Notes under the pieces: generated by a model
Told to the model about the DNA's origin: nothing
Databases searched by the model: none
What the model saw: only the letters and a program-made list of their open reading frames with translations
From: Carallia brachiata
Lineage: Eukaryota; Streptophyta; Magnoliopsida; Malpighiales; Rhizophoraceae
DNA length: 64,000 nt
Reading direction: 5' to 3'
Assembly: GCA_021464245.1 (NCBI GenBank)
Contig: JADCRB010000006.1
Span: 4,206,280 to 4,270,279 of the forward strand
Made by a program: the position numbers and the translations under genes
Shown here: piece by piece, positions 49,258-60,317 of the stretch
Layout of the letters: each line of letters begins with the position of its first letter
Numbering within the stretch: position 1 is the first letter of the stretch

Positions 49258-50120
49258 TAGTCTTCAATACTTGAAGACTATAATTTTTGTTTGGATTTTT
49301 GTTACATGGATTCCATTACATATGGAAATCATTTAGGGCAGTAAGTAAGTGAGTATGTTGCTATTGGTGTTGTGGCCAAATGGTTGCCTTAAGCCTCCAT
49401 GGCTTGAGTTGCTTAATTTTTTGTTATTTGCCGTTCAGGCCAACCTTTTCGTGGCCTCTTTATATTCTAAGTTCTTGGGGATATTGGACAAAGTTACAAG
49501 TAGTCATAATATGAACCCATATTTCTTTTGGCCTTATACTAAAACAAAAGATATGGTTTAATGAACCTTTTTATGTCTAAAGTTGATGACGGTCCTTATG
49601 TTTTATTCAGTGTAATTCAAATTGAAACTAACTCAAAGTTCAAAAGGAGACTATATATATGTATATTTATTTATCATGTTCATACGTGTGTAATTTACTT
49701 GCAAAATTGAATGACATTTACCAATGACTAAGGCCTTCTTCATCACCATTGCAATCCCTCAGCCAATTAGTCATTAATGAAATGCATAGTTAAGAAATTG
49801 CAAGTGACAACATTTTATCTGCAACAAAACGCTTTTTTTTTCCCCGTGACAAATCAGTCGATGCGTGACATTTTGTTAATTTTTTTTTAGACGTATATAA
49901 CATAACTAACAACTAAAACTTATAAAATGCATATGTCATCCTTTTTTTCCCAAAGAATAACAATTTTCTCTTCTACACCATAAATTTTAAAATTATATGC
50001 AAATCAATTCATTTTTAACTAGGAATAAATGTAATTATTCTATGCAGCCCAAGGTAATTTTTTGGTGGACATAAATTCTAATTTCAATGCAACAATAAAT
50101 TTTAAGGTGTCCACATTACA
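49258..50120. other. Non-coding interior of the MULE
   Basis: No gene is supported. It contains the presumed 3' sequence of gene B and AT-rich sequence. Open frames at 49349-49561 and 50062-50250 lack recognisable content. Confidence 0.45.
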
Positions 50121-50124
50121 TTTC

Positions 50125-51010
50125 GGAGAAAAGAAGGTCGGAAACGACCCCCTAATGCAACTGATTATATACAGTCTGCAACTGTATGCATTTCAAATGC
50201 AACAAAATAAGAAGAAGGAAAAAAATTACTATTATTTATTTGCACAATAACTCAAGCTAATTGCACATTCAATATAACCAGTTACATCAATGCGCATTTT
50301 TTGGCCCATTTTTCCCCAAAGAAAAATGTATCTTATTTCCTACTAGACCAAGAAACATAGTATTCCTTATTTCTATAGAAAAATGACCACAAAACTCGTC
50401 CGAATGCAACTTATTAGATTCAATGTGCAACGAACTATATTCAGTGTGCAAACAACTAATAGTATTTTTTTCATTGGTTTTTTTTTTTCCACTTGAAATC
50501 CAAGAAGTTGCACAATATATACAATCAGTTGCATTTAGATACGTTTCCGGCCTGTTCTATGTCCAAAAATGTAAGAGTGCCATATAATCAACATATATTA
50601 CATTTACAGACTTCCGTATACCAAGTCAATTATTTTTAGATTGCAATGGAGTAAGTGGCAATTCTTATAAGCTTCATATTGGGGTTATGTTATATTCATG
50701 CTGAATGCTATGGCATAACATAATTATAATGCTGCAGCCTGAGAGTTTTATTTTTGTTGGACAATACCCAACATTGACAAGGTCACACAATTCTTATATA
50801 AACGGATTCTATTACAATTTCTGATAAAAAGTGTCCGGAATGCAACTAGTTGAATTTAGTTTGCAACTATGTTGTTCATAAGTGCATCTAAAAAAGAATA
50901 AGAAAAATTCACTATTTACTTAGTTGCACCGTCAATCTAGCTGGTTGCACATTGAACTCAACCAGTTGCAATGCACATTGAACCCAACCAGTTTCAATCC
51001 TGACAGTTTT
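50125..51010. repeat. Palindromic TGCAAC clusters, right group
   Basis: Three palindromes (about 50125-50330, 50385-50585, 50820-51005) of the type described at 44595-46310. For example TGCAACTTATTAGATTCAATG then TGCAAC (21-bp step) near 50404 is mirrored by GTTGCAC and CAATCAGTTGCAT on the other arm. The third has an extra right-arm unit, with GTTGCACATTGAAC and TTGCAATGCACATTGAAC adjacent. Confidence 0.78.
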
Positions 51011-51301
51011 CCTTCCGCCACCTATCTTTTTCCTATATAATAACTATTCAAAAGCTTGTTATATGTTCACATGGCCAGAATATGCTCAATTCTTTCCAAA
51101 AATATGCATACGATAGCCATTACTGCCACTAAAACAAAATGAAATTCACTACTTCATGGACAAGGTGCTCAATTACATGGGGTGCCATCCTACTTGCCAA
51201 CCGTGAAGTGTCTGTAAAAAAAACACAGACATCATACTTATTGTCAACAACGTTTTTACTATTATATATGTAATCAATTTGTTTGAATGCCTACAGACAA
51301 A

Positions 51302-54162
51302 TTAACATACCATTTGAGGATAGTGCAAGTAAGTGCCAGCAACACTCCGAGCTGTGTTAGGGGGAATGTTATTTGGAAGACCATAACAGCTAGTTTCAAC
51401 ATAGTTTCTTGATAGCACATGAGCTGAGGTGCCACCTTCATCTGCAACCTGTAACACCAATTCTGAACATTTGATTTAGCCAACTTATGGTAAGTTATGC
51501 AAAATTTTGAACCAATTGTCCAATAGCTTAACCAAGTCCGTTCTATATGCAATTCATGATCTTATAGTCTACACATTTACCTCTCCGCTCTGTATTGCAT
51601 TTACTTAACTATTTGCAGCCCATGACTGGAATGAAGGTGGCCTTTGCTGATCAAGCCTTCCTTCATTTGCCTACAAGGAACAACATAAGGCTTATAAATA
51701 TTGTGTTCATATAGCGACAACAAGGGATTACAAAGACTATTTGTAGATCGACATATTTACGCAAGGGTCTGAAAACGTTTCATACAAACTACAAAGCCCT
51801 TTTATGCTGGAGCCAGTACATTAAGTGAAGTTTGAAGATGAACATTGCTAAGTCTCGGCCTTTTACAAACAAGTTGAACATTGTTAAGCTTATGCCTTTT
51901 CGAAACAGCCATACGACTTAAACAAAATACTTACCTGTTGTAGTAACTCTGTGGCCGAAGATCCATTGATAGGGTGCATAGTCACTAGTCTCCTCAAAGG
52001 CGCCTCCCTCCTACTAATGCTTCTCCTACATGTCTGTGCCTCTATTGCAGACAACTTCCTCTTGCTCCTTGGCCTCCCCCTCCTTCGTACTAATGCTGGA
52101 TCTTTGTACCTTATTGTCAGGCCATGATCGCCTATCTCATAATGGTTAGCATCAGCAATGGTCTTCATCCCAACATGTTGTCCCTCTATAGTTGGACCAC
52201 CCTCTTTCCAGTTGTCTAGAAGATGATTCTGTTCATTTAGGACATTAAGCAAATGTTGAAACTTACTTTCATCTTGACGACCTTCTCAACTGAGGAATAA
52301 AATGCAACCTCCAACTCTTTAGTACGTCGAGAAGCAAGTGTTACATTACTCCATTGATCTTTTGTGCTATGACATCGGGGGATATCCTTTCTCCATCGCC
52401 TCGCCAAATATCTCTCAGGTATCACACTAACATCATTACTAACAAGTACCTTGAACACATGTCACATAGAATACCCTTGAACTCAAACAATTTACAAAAC
52501 AACTAAAAATCTGATTATCTTTATCAAAACTAACATTATACGTCACCCACTTATTCCTCTCACTGCCACTTTGTTTCATCTCTAAAACATCAAAAATTTT
52601 TTTGCTCCCCTCGTCGGCTACTAGTTTAAGGTCACAATACATGACATCAATGATCTCTTTTTGAACATGCTTGAAAATATTATTTGTGTAAACATTACGA
52701 AGTTGTACCTCAAATTTGAATCGAGTCACACAAGGAATTTGCAAATTTAATGTAAAAAAATCCTCTTGTCTTTCTTTCTCTACCTTATCAGCAACTGCAA
52801 GACTGTATTGATTAACGAACTGGCTAAGTGATGTCCTTGAGTGCACATAACCATCAAAAAAAGAATGCATGCTCTCACTTCTTTGAGTTGAGGACATGCC
52901 TGCCCAAAAAAAAGATTTTACATATACTGGAACCCACCACTGCCTAATTTCAAAGAGACTTGCTAGCCATTCATTTGCCTCTAAGTGGAACCTATAAATC
53001 ATGCTTCTCCATTGGACCTCAAATTCCTCGACAGATAGAGGATCATATACTACATCCATAAATGCCTCTTTCAAATATTTATACTCACAGTTTCCAGACA
53101 ACTTCATTGGAAGCTTACATAAGATGTGCCACAAGCACAATCTATGTCGAGTATTAGGAAAAACTATCTTTATGGCATCCCCAATAGCTATACATTGATC
53201 TGTGATTATTGAGTCAAGGTGCTTGCCATCCATACAACTCAACCATGTCTCGAAAAGCCACTTATATGTCTTCGCCTCTCATTATTAATTAAAGCACATC
53301 CTAAGAGAATGGACTGACCGTGTTGATTAACTCCAACAAATGTCCCAAAAGGCATATCATACTTGTTCACTAAGTAGGTCGTATCAAATGTGATAACATC
53401 ACAAAACTCTTAAGCTCCCATCTCCCATCCCAAAATACGTGTTTTAACCTACCTTTGTCAGGCTTAATCACATACAAAATCTCTACTTTCAGTCTGCAGC
53501 TTCCCAAACAATTGGTGGATTGCCTCAGCATCCCCTCCATTTAACTGCAACTTTCACACTTTATTCACATGGTTGATAAGATCAACACTTAGACAACCCA
53601 ATTCTTCGTGTCCTCCTGCTTGATACACAACTGCTTTTACATTTTCACATGGCCGTAAACCAGCCATGTCTTTAACTTCTAATTGTCGCTTATAATGGAG
53701 GTTAACTTGGCGGTGTTGCCTAATATATCGAGATAGAGAAGGACTCACCCCATGGTTGTGCTCAAGCTGGACCTTTGTTATGATCCACAATTCTTGTTTC
53801 TTTGCACAACAAACACGTGCTTTGCAACCAGTTCTAGCACTCGGACGTTGTGATAACAAATTCCTCCCCTTAGCCTTGTGTTCCCGATTTTTAGTACAAG
53901 TAATTGTCATCCACTTATACTCCCTAGTCACTGCATCCTTCTTTAACCCGCGCCTCGTAATTCCAAATCCTTTTGATTTAGCATACGCCTTGTAAAATTC
54001 ATACACTTCTTCAATCTCCTTAAATAGCATTCCAACTGTAGGTTTCTCCTCAGCAACCTGTTCCCTGACAACTCTACTTTCACCGGTTACTTTTTGCCTC
54101 CCCAAACCATCAATTCCAACTTTGCCTTCTCTGCTTCTGACCACATCAAAAACCTCAGCCAT
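51302..54162 (-). pseudogene. FAR1-type MULE transposase of the element, frame-damaged
   Basis: On the minus strand exon 1 (54162-51935) starts MAEVFDVV. It has a FAR1 DNA-binding domain (YEFYKAYAKSKGFGI, then CTKNREHKAKG, CKARV and LEHNHG), then MULE transposase blocks: [10 protein letters not shown] (first Asp at 53383-53385), TDQC (second Asp at 53198-53200), LCLWH, and STQRSES with the likely catalytic Glu. A SWIM finger follows near 52490-52440, then an AT-hook-like RRRGRPRSKRK. Two further exons (51670-51581 and 51448-51302) finish the chain, the last ending ...HYPQMVC with a TAA at 51302. Breaks: a TGA near 53560, frameshifts at about 53480-53250, single-base losses at both SWIM cysteine regions (about 52490 and 52455) and a stop in exon 2. 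It would bind the element ends and cut them, but this copy cannot make a full protein as read. Confidence 0.85.
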
Positions 54163-55548
54163 TACGCGAGATCAACACCTTCAAACCTGCCATGTACATG
54201 CCATTAAATAAAATCGATGTTCTTCAGATTAACTTCAACTCATTTTCTTGACTTTCACTGTTATATGACTTTACTTATTCTTCACCTTAACTTTAATTCA
54301 TTTTCTTTCACTTTCACTATTACACGGCTTCACATGTTATTCACATTAACTTCAAATCATTTTTCCTCTTCAACATGTTTCATTTAATATTGTTTCCTTC
54401 TAATCTTTTGGAATTATACCTTTGCCTTGGAAAAAAAAATTAAACTTGTGTTTTTCTTTGTAATTCAAGTAAGAGTACAACTTTTATTCAAGTTTTATAC
54501 TAACTGCAGTTTGTGTTTGTTTGATTGCTTAAGCAATAGGGAAATTCAGGGGAGAGGAGCTTATTTTCTCTCACTCTATGCTTGCTTCATGTTCTTGACA
54601 TTAAATTCAATTCATTTTCCTTCACTTTCAGTGTTAAACAACTTATTTACTAGCACACAAAAAGATCAACCTCAATTCAACAGTGATCAACTTCTAACTT
54701 AATAAATCATGATTAACAAATTTAAGTTGTTGATTAAATTTGTTTACTTTCCAACACCCAATTATCATGGCAGCACAATCACCACTACCTCAGATGTTAG
54801 CCACTTCACTGAACTTTCAGTTCTAACTAAATCCTTTTACTTGCATTTCCGAGCCATTTTAAATCACTTCCATTTCAATAGCTCCTACTTCCATTTCTTA
54901 AGCATTGATATCACAACAAATATCCAAATATATTTTTTTCTTTCATTATTATTATTTCATTTAGGGCCATAAATGGCTACAGCTCATCTTTATTACTTCC
55001 AATACAACTATAGATTTCATAGCAGCCAATGAATTTGGTTAAGACTACAAAGAACTTGCCATTCACCAATTTCACCTATATGACACAGAATTTTTTCGAT
55101 ACACTACTTACCAGTATTGCACTACATCTGAATCCACGGATCCTACGCTTTACACAGTCAATTGCTTCAATTAACTTAATTTCTTAATATTAGCGTCCAC
55201 CTCGCAATTGAACTGGCCCACGTAACTGACCTCTTTTGATTGTATCTTTTGCCCAAGCCAAAGAACAAAGAATGCAGATACACTTGCTTCCACGAAATCA
55301 GATGCTTTCCAAATTACAGATTTGACAATAGAATGGAAGCAATTTCAGCTACGACCAAGAAAGGATTTTGGTGCTTTTTTGAAGATTTTCCCAAAGACCT
55401 TCCCCAAATTTCCCGGTTCTTCCGCTAAATTTTTTTTCTGCTACAGTGCCTTTTAGAGCTAAATTTTTTTCCCTTCCCGCTATTAACCTTATTTTTGCCT
55501 TTCTTCATTTTTTGCTCTTTCTTTATCATTTGTATTAAAAAATTTATG
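54163..55548. other. Upstream region of the transposase gene
   Basis: No gene is supported. It probably contains the transposase promoter and leader in minus orientation. Repeated TTCACTTTCACT/TTAACTT phrases occur between 54230 and 54620. Confidence 0.4.
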
Positions 55549-55603
55549 CCGGGTGGATCAGGCTTTTTATCGGGCACCACTGTCCGGGAGCGTAATTTTT
55601 TCC
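55549..55603 (-). repeat. Right terminal inverted repeat of the MULE
   Basis: On the minus strand it starts GGAAAAAATTACGCTCCC, the usual G/A-rich style of Mutator ends, and pairs with 37648-37703. The target duplication ATATTGAAA follows at 55604-55612. Confidence 0.72.
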
Positions 55604-56084
55604 ATATTGAAAGATGTACAATTTTGCTTCGAAAAGAGTGCTCTGTCCATTTTCCTATTTCGCAAACTTAGTAATAATGAAAGGTTTTCTTCATAAAGTC
55701 ATTGATCGGAACCGTAACGTGCTTCTAGTGCCAGTGGTCACAAATTGCACTCCAACCATAAATTTTTGGGGTTGCGGATATGCTTCCTAAGAAAATGTAC
55801 ACGGACATGACTATATCTTCCATATCTCATTTTGTTGCGTAATAATGCCCTTATGATGCAAATTGAAACGCTTAAAATTGCTCATCGATGAAAGAGCCGA
55901 CAAATTACCCCTTTTATAATAGGCTTACTTTCCCAGGTTTGAGATTGTTTGTTGCATGCTATAAGCCTTCGTATCCCAGAGCCTCATGAATGAGACCGAC
56001 TCATGGGGCGTCCACTCATAGGTGTAAGGGAGAGGAGAATCATATCATTCACTATTTGGTTACCCTTCATTCTCGTGGCTGTTA

Positions 56085-56575
56085 ATCATAATTAACAGCT
56101 AAGAACTAATTGTTTGAGGTAATGCAACAACTTGGTTGTGAAGTGCTAATCACCAAGTTAGACTTTAGAGTACTGACAATATAGCGTGTGGCACAAGAAG
56201 CTTGGAGCTTTGCAACTAATAGCTTCATTCATACACCAAATTGAACAGTCCAACGTGGGAAAATTAATGTAAACTCATTAATTATGTTTACGTATATAAA
56301 TAATGGTCACACTGTGTGCACCAGAGCACGACAAAAGGTTTCTACAAGACTACCATTAGCATGGTGATGTGTTGTCAAAGTAAGCTCTTTGTTGCATGGC
56401 ATTGCCAGCTAATCGCAAATTTCAAGTCACTGGCTGCAGAGCATAAAAAAGTGTACCCATTTATTTGTTTCTGCAAAATGAGCACTTTGTTACATAAGAC
56501 AGTCTGTTGTTTAAAAAATTAAGCCATCATATTTTGCCCCCTCCTAATCGATATTGAAATGTGTATAGTTTTTCT
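56085..56575 (+). repeat. Direct repeat, right copy (uninterrupted)
   Basis: This copy matches 37190-37647 in order and orientation and continues through ATATTGAAATGTG, where the left copy is interrupted by the MULE. The start-to-start distance without the MULE is about 940-960 bp. Confidence 0.8.
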
Positions 56576-56579
56576 CTAC

Positions 56580-58009
56580 CTATTGTTCGCGAATGGAAAC
56601 AAACTGTGTTGCTGCATCATGCCAATTAGTTGCATCTTTAAGCTAGTTTATTGCATGATGAAGGCATCTCTGTTCAGAAAACAACATTAGAGAGTTTCAA
56701 CATGTATTCTTAGGAGCCGCTCAGTAGATATTTAATTTCACAGTATGGTTGTAAAACTTTTGCGTGCTGTTGCAATATAAACACTGCTTTATCGTGGTTA
56801 AAGATAAGACGACACATAATATATTGCAATTTTTAAAGGCATTTGTTCTGGTTTAAAGATATAGTTGTCAACTAACTCAAGCTAACAAGACCTTTTGCCT
56901 TATAGACGATCCCACTCTGCTATAATGTAGTCACGGGAGCCAAATGAATCTGATATAGTATAACAAACGATCATCTATGGCTACATATTCCCTTTCATAT
57001 CTTGTTATATAATGCTAGCATTTTGTTGCAGTTAATAAAGCCTTTTATGGCATTCATTTGTAAAAAAGATAGTTGTTCCATTTTTTGTTGCATTGATGCC
57101 GTCATTTTGTTATATAGAGATACTTCTATTTTTTGAACATAGGCCAATATACTCGTCTATCAAACCAAAGAGCTCATTGCTTTAGTAATGGTTTTGCTAG
57201 GCCATTAGACTATGTATCCTCCTCTAAACCCATGTACATAAGCATCTTCTATACTATATAAGATAGAACTTTTGTTCTGTAATTAATATCTATAGCGCAA
57301 TAAATTTGTGTAACTCAGCTTCCGAAATAGGTGAAGCCATGATTAGCCGTGATATAAACCCTCCCTAGTCATTGTTGATTGTTGTTCAACCTTCAATAAG
57401 GTAGCATAAAGACAGAAAAATAATGTTTTTCCCACTTTTTCAAGGTGTTTTCCTTATAAAATTTATTCATAACCGGACACGTACTGAATAATACAACTGT
57501 TGTCCTCAATGTGCAATAAAATCACTTAACAGTAGCAGGAATAAAATTACTTTCGTCCTCTCCAACCAACGTCCCATCCTTCTTTCAATGATGGTCTTAC
57601 TGTTGTTGATTAGATCTTGGTGGGTGTAAATTATCACAGAATGCTTATATGCTATACTTTGGATTACAAAACTTTGGGGTTATAATAATAGCTAAAATAC
57701 TAAACAATCGCCCAACTTCATAGAACAGTTAGTTGTGCTGATGCAACTGAACCCAATATATGCGGTGCTCCCCAATATGGGGTTTCTAGCTAAAGCCAAG
57801 CAACTAATGACACACTATACTCAACACTAGACTCTTCACATGTAATCAATAACTATGTCATCGTCTTCTATTCAGTAGACTGGAGGCCAATCATCTACTA
57901 AATGATATCTTACAACATGCAACCAGGGGCAACAACAGGTTGCTCAAATAGAATGATTCATTATGAAGGCGTTGACCTAATATTCCCCATATCATTTAAA
58001 TATTACATA
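56580..58009. other. Non-coding stretch
   Basis: No gene is supported. Several TTGCA-containing words occur (about 56610-56660, 57040-57100) without the regular 21-bp arrangement of the MULE interior. Confidence 0.45.
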
Positions 58010-58440
58010 GGGTGTTTAAGAAAACTGAAAATTTCAATTAATAGAGAAAACTGAACTGAATTGAGTTAAATTTTCAGTTCAGTTTCAATTTTTTTAAAAA
58101 ATTGTAGTTAACTAAATCGAACTATATATATAACACAATTATTAACAATAAATGTTAATGAAATATTAGTATATCTCAATTAATTACTTATTTATTTTTC
58201 ATACATAATGATAGTTACAATTTTGTTAAAAATAATATACTAAAAAATATATATTTTTTTTTTGCATTTAAATTATAATGTTAGGTTTTTTTTTGTTATT
58301 AAATTCAGTTAACTGAAACCGAACAGAAATTTTCAGTTAATCGAATTTTTAGTTAATGAACAGTTTTCAATTTTACATAACCAAATTTTAGTTTAGGAAT
58401 AGATATAAAGGTTCAATTCAGTTAACCGAACTATGAACAC
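58010..58440. repeat. AT-rich element related to 46720-47240
   Basis: The left side (GAAAACTGAACTGAATTGAG, TTTTCAGTTCAGTTTC) and right side (CAGTTAACTGAAACCG, TTCAGTTAACCGAAC) share words with 46720-47240 and are roughly inverted. No coding sequence. Confidence 0.45.
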
Positions 58441-58532
58441 CGCTATTACAACATGCTTCATATCCCCATGCATAGCTTTAACTAGATAAGTCTAACTATA
58501 GATTGCATTATCTAGAGGCCCTAGGGTATTAC

Positions 58533-59377
58533 TGTAACGGGTAAATTTTGAGTCTAAAACAATTAAACTCGAAAATACAAAAATAAATTACAATAAAAAA
58601 ATTGTAAAATAAAAAGAAATTTATGTGGGGTCGATCTCTGAGTAGATCCTCCGATTAATGCTCCTGTTTTTGACTCCGTCAAGGGCTGCACGAGCTTGAT
58701 CTTGACAGAAATAATTTCCACAGCTTTTTCTTAAACTGGGTAGAATGAAACTGGATCTGATTTGGACGTTTTGACTACGGTTAAGAACCGCAGAGACCTG
58801 ATTTGAGCCGATCTGGCTTAATTTCACCGAGGGTCGAAGGGACTTGTTCTCGGATGAACTGCCTGGATTTTGCTGAGGGCCGTATGAGGCTTAATCCCAG
58901 CCGGATTTGCAGTATTTTGATATTTTGGATATTTTCTCTCTCAGATTCTGATTTAAGGCGACTGGAGAGTGTATACCCAAAATATTTTTGAAAATGTGTA
59001 TGATAAATATTCTAGGCCTTTACTTTAGAAGATCGCACTTAATGGCGTCTAAAGTGTAATGCCCAAAATATAAAACGTAAGAAGAGAATGTTTTCTCTTT
59101 GAGACAATTGCAAATTGGATTGCAATTCCAATTTGCCATTGTTGCTGTCCCGTCCTTTGTTTTTTTTTTTGTCTTTTTTCTCTCTTGGCAAATGGCCATT
59201 GGTTCTGCCTATTATAGGCTTTTTGGGTGGCACTGTGTGGTACTGTGCCACAACCTTTTGCTGACCCTTTTTTTTTTTTTTTTCTTCTCGCCGGTGCCTA
59301 ACTTTGAATTTTTTCTTTTTTAGAAGCTGACCTTCTAGATTGCCTCTCTATTTTTTTTTTTCTTTCATTTGTTTACA
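58533..59377 (-). repeat. 3' LTR of the WOX-carrying element
   Basis: In element orientation it starts TGTAAACAAATG after the polypurine tract and ends GGGTAAATT-type sequence closing in TTACA. The 240 bp from 58533 to 58774 match 63760-64000 closely, including TTTATGTGGGGTCGATCTCT and CGATTAATGCTCCTG. Confidence 0.75.
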
Positions 59378-59392
59378 AATGCCCCACTTCAA
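59378..59392 (-). other. Polypurine tract
   Basis: On the minus strand the sequence TTGAAGTGGGGCATT stands immediately before the LTR start TGTAAAC. Confidence 0.6.
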
Positions 59393-59831
59393 GGGTCGTA
59401 AGGAAGAATTTTACAGAGATGATTCGAACCGAGTTTGAAGTCAGTTTGAAACTTGGAAACGTCCTGATGAACATTGAATCTTGGAGTCTTCTATCTTTGA
59501 CCATGCCTGCTGTTGTTGGATCGTAATAGGAATCCGATACGATCTTGAGAAAGTTAGCAGCCCAGCCAATATAGAAATTGAAGCCTTGGCTCCAGGTGCA
59601 TTCGAGCTTCCATAGCTCGCAAAGGCTGGTAAAGGTTCTTTAAAGTTCCAAAGCTCTGGTGAGGATGATCCGGTAGGCAAAGAACTTGAACTCCCCAAGA
59701 GGAAGGCCCAACACTTTGGAACTTCAAAACCGGCACACAGAGAGACTGACTGTAGTGATGATTCCCAAGTCTGCTTCGACGTAAGGAGAGTAGTTGGAAC
59801 TTCCCTGTACGTCGCCGCATCCAAAGGAAGA

Positions 59832-60035
59832 TTAGGATGATTGCAGCTTCTCATCCCTCTGTGGTAGATGTGAACTAAGGAGAGTAGTTGGAACTCCATG
59901 ACACGATGGCGTTGGAGACTGAGTTTCGAGGGCTTTTAGGGATCCCTCAAGAAGACTACTCCTTCTTTTCTTAGCTCGTGCGCCTCCAACTTCTTGATCG
60001 AAGAACTTCTTGAGACAAGTGCAGAGACTAGCCAT
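59832..60035 (-). CDS. Small Lys/Ser-rich open frame in the retrotransposon, possible second captured gene
   Basis: The 67-codon frame starts MASLCTCLKKFFDQE and contains ARAKKRR, a possible nuclear-localisation signal. A TATATATA sequence lies about 55 bp upstream (60090-60100), which favours this ATG over the earlier in-frame one at 60134. Reading continues in another frame to 59441 (152 codons, Ser-rich), so one or more introns or a frameshift may extend it. No family is recognised. The repeated phrase GTTCCAACTACTCTCCTTA occurs at about 59892 and 59795. Confidence 0.4.
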   Translation of the reverse strand: MASLCTCLKKFFDQEVGGARAKKRRSSLLEGSLKALETQSPTPSCHGVPTTLLSSHLPQRDEKLQSS

Positions 60036-60089
60036 TTTCTTTTGAGAAAGAAGAGCTGAGGGGTGAGTATTATGACTCGGGCATGTAGG

Positions 60090-60100
60090 ATATATATACA
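60090..60100 (-). promoter_or_regulatory. Candidate TATA box of the small gene
   Basis: GTATATATATCC on the minus strand, about 55 bp before the ATG at 60035. Confidence 0.4.
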
Positions 60101-60317
60101 TAACATAAAGAGATTTTTTTTTTTTAAAAGTCAAAAAGGAGGTACGCAGAATCGAGTAGGGTCCTCCACGTCCCTTTTCCCCATAAGAGACAAAAGAGGC
60201 AGCGGCTAATGCAGGTTACGAAAGTCGTTACCGTGTGTTGCAGAAGTCGTTGCCGTGTGCTGCGGAAGTCGTTACCGTGTGCTGCCAAAGTCGTTGCACC
60301 TTATCTTGTCGGCCGTC

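Larger units (their letters stand above)
37648..55603. mobile_element. Ulp1-bearing Mutator-like element (KI-MULE type), about 18 kb
   Basis: The ends are inverted over about 55 bp, and the element is flanked by the direct repeat ATATTGAAA (37639-37647 and 55604-55612), the 9-bp duplication typical of Mutator elements. Inside are a Ulp1-like gene (+, 39.7-43.8 kb), gene B (+, 48.6-49.3 kb) and a FAR1-type MULE transposase (-, 54.2-51.3 kb), so the left gene and the transposase read inward. MULEs carrying Ulp1 protease genes are known from several plants. All genes here carry disruptions, so the copy is probably not autonomous now. The non-coding interior contains phased palindromes described separately. 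Confidence 0.85.

Noticed and set aside
37190..56575. The 450-bp repeats as MULE terminal inverted repeats or LTRs
   Set aside because: They are direct rather than inverted, and the true inverted ends with a 9-bp duplication lie just inside the left one and before the right one.
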